This document shows, piece by piece, positions 23,258 to 26,715 of a stretch of DNA of 26,715 nucleotides. Origin of the DNA: an uncultured Collinsella sp. (GTDB taxonomy: Bacteria; Actinomycetota; Coriobacteriia; Coriobacteriales; Coriobacteriaceae). The first letter of the stretch is position 1; each line of letters begins with the position of its first letter. The stretch is from the NCBI GenBank assembly GCA_902478825.1, contig CABSMK010000005.1, positions 1 to 26,715 of the forward strand, read 5' to 3'. The notes beneath the pieces were generated by a model that worked only from the letters and a program-made list of their open reading frames with translations, was not told the DNA's origin and ran no database searches. The position numbers and the translations under genes are program-made.

Positions 23258-23309
23258 ACCGGCTTCGGCCGCCTGCCGGCGCCCTCGCCCGCGGGCTAAA
23301 AACGCTTAC

Positions 23310-23356
23310 GCGTTTTCTTTACGCCCGCGCCCTGCATAGAGTTCGATTCTCCGCGG
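23310..23356 (+). repeat. 47-bp direct repeat, copy B
   Basis: Matches copy A with two mismatches, ends in the same tmRNA-like GAGTTCGATTCTCCGCGG, and lies 57 bases from the tmRNA 3' end. Confidence 0.85.
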
Positions 23357-23370
23357 TACGGACTAGAAAT

Positions 23371-23404
23371 AAAAAGGCAGGTAGATATGAGTATCTACCT
23401 GCCT
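23371..23404 (-). terminator. terminator after tmRNA
   Basis: A perfect 13-bp stem (AGGCAGGTAGATA/TATCTACCTGCCT, loop CTCA on the minus strand) is followed by a T run. It starts 9 bases after the tmRNA 3' end. Confidence 0.93.
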
Positions 23405-23412
23405 GTTACTTA

Positions 23413-23776
23413 TGGTGGAGGCGCGGAGAATCGAACTCCGGTCCACGAAAGCCCCCTGATTGGCATCTCCAAGCTCAGTCGCTGGTTTAGTCTCGGACGC
23501 TTTGCGCGCAGCGACACGCTCGCGGCGTCCTAACCGGTTCGGTCTTAGCCTGCGCCATACCGATTACGTGCGCGGGAGCATTCCCCTAACATGACGTCGC
23601 GCCGGTGTCGGGGAAATCACCGGGTTGACGCGCCGCTATAAACTAAGCAGCGAGAGCCATAGGCTCAAAAGAAGAGTTGTTGTCAATTCAATTTGACGGT
23701 ACCCCTGTTTAACGAGGCGAGGAGACCTCGGCTTGCTTCCTCTCTCAGAGCTATCGTGTCGAAACCAGTCGCCCCC
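23413..23776 (-). ncRNA. ssrA: transfer-messenger RNA
   Basis: This 364-nt RNA rescues stalled ribosomes. The 5' end GGGGGCGACTGGTTTCGACA matches the tmRNA consensus. The 3' end is a T-arm (GGAGTTCGATTCTCC) plus acceptor strand CGCCTCC-A-CCA, which pairs with GGGGGCG at the 5' end. The tag frame is at 23643-23684 and reads DNNSSFEPMALAA followed by TAG, with the usual ALAA degradation signal. The resume codon is most likely GAC or the codon just before it; the sequence does not decide this. CCA is encoded. Confidence 0.94.
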
Positions 23777-24013
23777 GAATGTCGGGAAAGTCTGGATGGC
23801 ATTGGACACGAGCGCCCAACACCCGTCGACTTTTCAAGGAACATGCGGGGTGAGCCCCGCTTGTGGAGTGTTATCTTACCACGTTCTAAAGGCAGACAGC
23901 TGTTCTATGCACGAGCTGTGAAGACCCCAATGTGCGCCGCACTTCGCACTTTTGCTACCGATCGCGTCACGTATATTTTCGCCAAGCAAAATTGACCCGT
24001 CGAAAGGACCGTT
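23777..24013. promoter_or_regulatory. divergent region between tmRNA and the 24014 gene
   Basis: There is no gene here. A GCGGGG/CCCCGC hairpin lies at about 23847-23862. TATATT at 23972-23977 is a possible -10 for the rightward gene, with a poor -35. No clear tmRNA promoter was found next to its 5' end. Confidence 0.4.
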
Positions 24014-24448
24014 ATGGATACCAAGCAGCAACTCGTCAATGCCCTCGCAGGCCTGGGCTCAACCATTACCGAAGCTATGGATATCATCGAAGGCTTTGTC
24101 CCCTGCGGACATCCCGCCCTCACAGTGTCGAATGCCCTCGTCGCGCTGGGCTCCGATGACGACAGCGTCCTCGCCCAGCAGCTTGAGACCGTCGAGGGCT
24201 TTATCGACCACGTGAGCGAGAACCGCGGCGTGGCCGCCTACCACGGTATCGAGGTCGAGCTCGCGGGGCCCAAGGCCGATCTATTCGCAGCAATCCGCGA
24301 GGTAGGCGCCCTTATGCAGACCGCAGGCGTCAAGAACACCCAGGTCAACGAGTGGGTCTACCGCAGTCTGGCAGCACTAAACGATTCCGACGAAAAGGCA
24401 GCCGAACAGCTCGCAGAAAGCCCCGCCATCATGGCCGAGCTTTTGTAA
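24014..24448 (+). CDS. small acidic helical protein, unknown
   Basis: I do not recognise this 144-residue protein. It is acidic, Ala/Leu/Glu-rich and probably all-helical, with no signal peptide, membrane segment or metal motif; one Cys lies in FVPCGHPALTVSNAL near residue 31. AAAGGA lies 6 bases before the ATG, and codon use matches the genome, so it is very likely expressed. It stands alone between the divergent tmRNA and the convergent toxin-antitoxin operon. A GC-rich hairpin without T run (24458-24494) follows its stop. Confidence 0.85.
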   Translation: MDTKQQLVNALAGLGSTITEAMDIIEGFVPCGHPALTVSNALVALGSDDDSVLAQQLETVEGFIDHVSENRGVAAYHGIEVELAGPKADLFAAIREVGALMQTAGVKNTQVNEWVYRSLAALNDSDEKAAEQLAESPAIMAELL

Positions 24449-24457
24449 ATAGCAGAC

Positions 24458-24494
24458 GCGGGTCCCTTGGCGCATCGTCGTCCAAGAGGCCCGC
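24458..24494. repeat. hairpin between convergent genes
   Basis: A 13-bp stem with two mismatches (GCGGGTCCCTTGG/CCAAGAGGCCCGC) lies between the stop codons of the 24014 gene and the PIN toxin. No T run is visible on either strand, so it may be a weak or factor-dependent terminator. Confidence 0.45.
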
Positions 24495-24506
24495 AAACAG
24501 TTCGCG

Positions 24507-25022
24507 TCAACCGATAGCCGCGTCGCCGCGTTCGGCCAAAGCAAGAATCGGCATCATTTGGCGCGGGGTCTTTGCTGCAAGATCGGCATGTTCGAGCAGC
24601 TTGCGATCGTTAGTCACCAAGTAATCGACCTGTGCGCGCTTGCACGCAGCGAGCACCAAGTTGTCCTCGTAATCGCGATGGAGCGCTAAGTATTTGTCGG
24701 CAAGCCAAAGGTCCGACGCATCTGCACCCACGGCCGTGGCGTTTTCGGTCATGTTCCGCACAAACGCCAACGCCGCATCGCCAATCGCGCGGGCAGAAGC
24801 CTCGTCGAGCGCTCCCCCGCTGGCAAGAACGCTTCGCTTCAGCTCGTGTTGGACAACGTACAGCACGTCCTTAGCGATATGCACCGGGAAGAACAGTAAC
24901 GCCCCCGTCTCCGTCGCCCGCCCAATAAACGCACGCGCGGCAAGCGACTCGGCATGGTCGACGCAAAACGAATCAACCCATACGTTGGCATCCACCATGA
25001 TCTTGAGAGGCGCCCCACTCAC
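24507..25022 (-). CDS. PIN-domain toxin (VapC-like)
   Basis: This 171-residue protein has the PIN ribonuclease fold. The first acidic residue is Asp11 in IMVDANVWVD, and the C-terminal half holds the acidic pair region HRDYEDNLVLAAC followed by VDYLVTNDRKLL, typical of the family. It should cleave RNA when free of its antitoxin. The start is GTG at 25022, overlapping the antitoxin stop (GTGA) with AGGGG just upstream. The ATG at 24998 is an alternative that still keeps the first Asp. Overlap with the antitoxin gene implies coupled translation. Confidence 0.87.
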   Translation of the reverse strand: MSGAPLKIMVDANVWVDSFCVDHAESLAARAFIGRATETGALLFFPVHIAKDVLYVVQHELKRSVLASGGALDEASARAIGDAALAFVRNMTENATAVGADASDLWLADKYLALHRDYEDNLVLAACKRAQVDYLVTNDRKLLEHADLAAKTPRQMMPILALAERGDAAIG

Positions 25023-25372
25023 TGGATCATCCCCTTTTGGCGATAATGCTCGTCCATGGCTTCGGAATAGATTGCGTCCCAATCGCGATCGTCGGACACG
25101 GACGACGTAGCGATGCCCAGGTCCGCGTAAAGCTGATCCGCCGCTGCCCACGACGCGGCGAACGGAGTATCGGGCGCGACGGTCTGCTGCCGGTCGTCGA
25201 CGGCCGCAAGCACTTCCTCGCACTGCCCGCCACCCTGCGCAACCTTGGCCACGACTTTTTTAATAAGGTCGGGCAGCGTTCCACCCGAAAGCCGCAACGC
25301 TTCCTCGGCGCGCTCTTTAACCGAGCGATCTACGCGAACATTCACCTGCGCCATGCTGCCAACGGTAGCCAT
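25019..25372 (-). CDS. RelB/DinJ-like antitoxin
   Basis: This 117-residue protein begins with a ribbon-helix-helix-type segment, AQVNVRVDRSVKERAEEALR, followed by LPDLIKKVVAKVAQ, like RelB/DinJ antitoxins. The C-terminal ~60 residues (DDRDWDAIYSEAMDEHYRQKG) would wrap the toxin. The start at 25372 (MATVGSMAQ) has AGGTGAGG 5 bases upstream. A longer frame from 25417 begins inside the operator and is rejected. RelB-type antitoxins are usually paired with RelE-fold toxins, so pairing with a PIN toxin is a mixed arrangement. Confidence 0.85.
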   Translation of the reverse strand: MATVGSMAQVNVRVDRSVKERAEEALRLSGGTLPDLIKKVVAKVAQGGGQCEEVLAAVDDRQQTVAPDTPFAASWAAADQLYADLGIATSSVSDDRDWDAIYSEAMDEHYRQKGMIQ

Positions 25373-25393
25373 CTCAACCTCACCTTCAGCATT

Positions 25394-25410
25394 TGCTAGC
25401 GGTGCTAGCA
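25394..25410. promoter_or_regulatory. operator-like dyad of the toxin-antitoxin operon
   Basis: The perfect dyad TGCTAGC-GGT-GCTAGCA lies just downstream of the -10 box and over the expected transcription start, the usual place for antitoxin autorepression. Confidence 0.7.
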
Positions 25411-25412
25411 CA

Positions 25413-25441
25413 AGCATATATCCGAGCTAACATCTCGTCAA
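25413..25441 (-). promoter_or_regulatory. promoter of the toxin-antitoxin operon
   Basis: On the minus strand TTGACG (25436-25441) and TATGCT (25413-25418) have the optimal 17-base spacing. Confidence 0.75.
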
Positions 25442-25442
25442 A

Positions 25443-25492
25443 CAAAAGAAGGCCTGCACCCTGGCGGCTGCGGTGCCGCCCGAATGCAGGCC
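25443..25492 (-). terminator. terminator after the P-type ATPase gene
   Basis: On the minus strand a long stem (GGCCTGCA...GGGCGGC pairing with GCCGCC...TGCAGGCC) is followed by TTCTTTTG. It directly precedes the toxin-antitoxin promoter. Confidence 0.88.
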
Positions 25493-25511
25493 ATATACTC
25501 AATCGAAAACG

Positions 25512-26675
25512 CTAACGCAGGTACGCCTTCGCGTTGCCCAGGCTGTAGGCGATCGTTGAGCCGTTGTGCAGCAGTGACGACGTCTGCGGAGTGATCATGC
25601 CGGTAATACCCAATGCCAGCAGCGCCGAGTTGGTGAGCATGACCTTGGCATACGAACTCGTCAGACGATCAATGAGGCCCTGGCTCATGCGGCGCAGGCG
25701 CACGATTGCGGCCAGATCCGTATCGGTCAGGATGATATCGGCGACCTCCTTGGCGATGTCGCTTCCGCCACCCATCGCCAGGCCCACGTCGGCTAAACCG
25801 AGCGCCGGCGAATCGTTGACGCCGTCGCCCACCATGGCAACGTGGCGCCCCTCGCTCTTAATGCGCTCCACATAAGCGTACTTGTCCTCAGGCAGCAGTT
25901 CGGCCTTGAACTCGTCGACTCCCGCCTCGCGCGCAATGCGTGCGGCTGTGCGCTCGGAATCGCCCGTGAGCATGACCACGTGCTTAACGCCCAGCGCGTG
26001 CAAGTCGGCGATGGCCTCGCGCACACCAGGTTTGAGCGGATCCTCGATACCGAGCACGCCCACAACGGTGCCATCGACCGCCAGATACAGCGGCGACAGG
26101 CCCTGCATCTGGGACTCGATGCGCTCCTTGATGTCGGATTCGAGCTGTGCACCCTCGTCATCGAACACAAAGTGAGCGGAACCGATGATGGCGCGACGCC
26201 CTTCGATGGACGAAGCGATGCCGTGCGCCACGATGTACTCGACAGCAGCGTGACGCTCGCGGTGCTCGAGCCCGCGCTCGTGAGCAGCGTTGACCACGGC
26301 ACGCGCCACCGGATGCGGGAAATGCTCCTCCAAGCAGGCAGAAAGGCGCAGGATCTCGTCCTCGCTCCAGCCATCGGTGGTGAGCACGCAAGCCAGGCGC
26401 GGCTGAGCCTCGGTCAGCGTGCCGGTCTTATCAAACACAATGGTGTCGGCCTTGGCAAACGACTCAAAGTACTTGGCGCCCTTGACCATGACGCCCATCT
26501 TGGCAGCATCGCTCATGGCAGTCATGACGGCGACGGAACCCGTGAGCTTGAGTGCGCACGAGTAGTCGACCATCAGTGCCGCCGAGGTCTTGATGAGGCT
26601 GCGGGTGGTAAGCGCAACCAGGCCCGCGAGCAGGAAGTTCCACGGGACGATCTTGTTGGCGAGGTCTTCCATGTG
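25512..26675 (-). CDS. heavy-metal P1B-type ATPase, N-terminal part missing
   Basis: The C-terminal 387 residues of a metal-exporting or -importing P-type ATPase are present; the rest is cut off by the contig end. Counting from the first genomic codon, it has the metal-site helix DYSCALKL (Cys40), the phosphorylation motif DKTGTLTEA (Asp82), the P1B-specific HP in EEHFPHPVARAV, then TGDS, VGDGVNDSPAL and two final transmembrane helices. The metal-site motif reads Ser-Cys-Ala with no Pro, unlike the usual CPC/CPH/SPC. The substrate is therefore not predictable from that motif. The preceding residues read MSRGLGDVYKRQ and are translated adapter, not protein. Confidence 0.92.
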   Translation of the reverse strand, partial: HMEDLANKIVPWNFLLAGLVALTTRSLIKTSAALMVDYSCALKLTGSVAVMTAMSDAAKMGVMVKGAKYFESFAKADTIVFDKTGTLTEAQPRLACVLTTDGWSEDEILRLSACLEEHFPHPVARAVVNAAHERGLEHRERHAAVEYIVAHGIASSIEGRRAIIGSAHFVFDDEGAQLESDIKERIESQMQGLSPLYLAVDGTVVGVLGIEDPLKPGVREAIADLHALGVKHVVMLTGDSERTAARIAREAGVDEFKAELLPEDKYAYVERIKSEGRHVAMVGDGVNDSPALGLADVGLAMGGGSDIAKEVADIILTDTDLAAIVRLRRMSQGLIDRLTSSYAKVMLTNSALLALGITGMITPQTSSLLHNGSTIAYSLGNAKAYLR

Positions 26676-26715
26676 CTGTCTCTTATACACATCTCCGAGC
26701 CCACGAGACATGCGC
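26676..26715. other. Nextera adapter plus index start (not genomic)
   Basis: Bases 26676-26709 are the mosaic end and Read 2 adapter in the order seen on a short-insert read. ATGCGC at 26710-26715 would be the start of the i7 index. Confidence 0.97.

Larger units (their letters stand above)
22740..23412. other. gene-free repeat island between patatin gene and tmRNA
   Basis: These ~670 bases have no credible gene. They contain a tandem stem-loop array (22782-23083), a 47-bp direct repeat (23099-23145 and 23310-23356), several hairpins between those copies, and the tmRNA terminator. A plus-strand frame of 206 codons (22870-23490) crosses the array and the antisense of the tmRNA and is not coding. 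Confidence 0.75.

Noticed and set aside
22870..23490. A 206-codon plus-strand frame
   Set aside because: It spans the stem-loop array, both direct repeats and the antisense of the tmRNA 3' end. The RGESNSGP string is the usual false translation of an RNA-gene 3' end.
25373..25417. Longer antitoxin start (MLVLAPL)
   Set aside because: It would start inside the operator and at or before the predicted transcription start.

Overview
This is a high-GC window with strong C/G-ending codon bias. It looks like part of a draft contig from an actinobacterium of the class Coriobacteriia, probably Collinsella or a close relative. That placement is inferred from gene content and base composition (type III glutamine synthetase, fused MurT-GatD, split MetH, SARP-like giant regulator); no marker was searched. 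Both ends are not genomic: bases 1-24 and 26676-26715 are Nextera transposase/Read 2 adapter, so the outermost genes are cut by the assembly or library and not by biology.

Layout. 25-3776 (+): two related, unrecognised helical-repeat-like proteins, then a single-chain MurT-GatD that should amidate the peptidoglycan stem peptide, closed by a strong terminator. 3877-4400: tRNA-Glu with its terminator, then a gene-free stretch holding a tRNA-T-arm-like palindrome and a roughly 190-bp element with inverted-repeat ends. 4401-6488 (-): type III glutamine synthetase. 6915-11143 (+): a methionine/one-carbon operon of metF, a stand-alone MetH reactivation protein with a C-terminal four-cysteine cluster, and a MetH that lacks that domain. 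11252-12616 (+): UPF0210/PFL-family protein. 12617-12932: a nested palindromic element, followed by a methyltransferase whose 5' half has atypical codon use, then a yhbY-type RNA-binding protein.

14348-22736 is mostly on the minus strand. It holds a 999-residue STAND-ATPase/SARP-type regulator, an amino-sugar block in transcription order glmM, PTS IIA, nagB (the last with a long structured leader), the ribosomal operon rplM-rpsI, and a patatin-like lipase. NagB and GlmM sit on the two sides of glucosamine-6-phosphate (catabolism and cell-wall synthesis), and the IIA protein could link them to sugar uptake.

22740-23412 is a gene-free repeat island beside the tmRNA gene (23413-23776, minus). 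It contains a tandem array of about 62-bp stem-loop units, a 47-bp direct repeat that includes an inverted copy of the tmRNA 3' end, and many short hairpins. 24014-24448 is an unknown small protein. 24507-25372 (minus) is a toxin-antitoxin pair (PIN-domain toxin, RelB/DinJ-like antitoxin) with a clear promoter and an operator-like dyad. The window ends in a truncated P1B-type metal ATPase whose transmembrane motif reads Ser-Cys-Ala instead of Cys-Pro-x.

The least explained material is non-coding: the stem-loop array and tmRNA-end copies at 22780-23360, the nested palindrome at 12617-12783, and the inverted-repeat element at 4057-4280.
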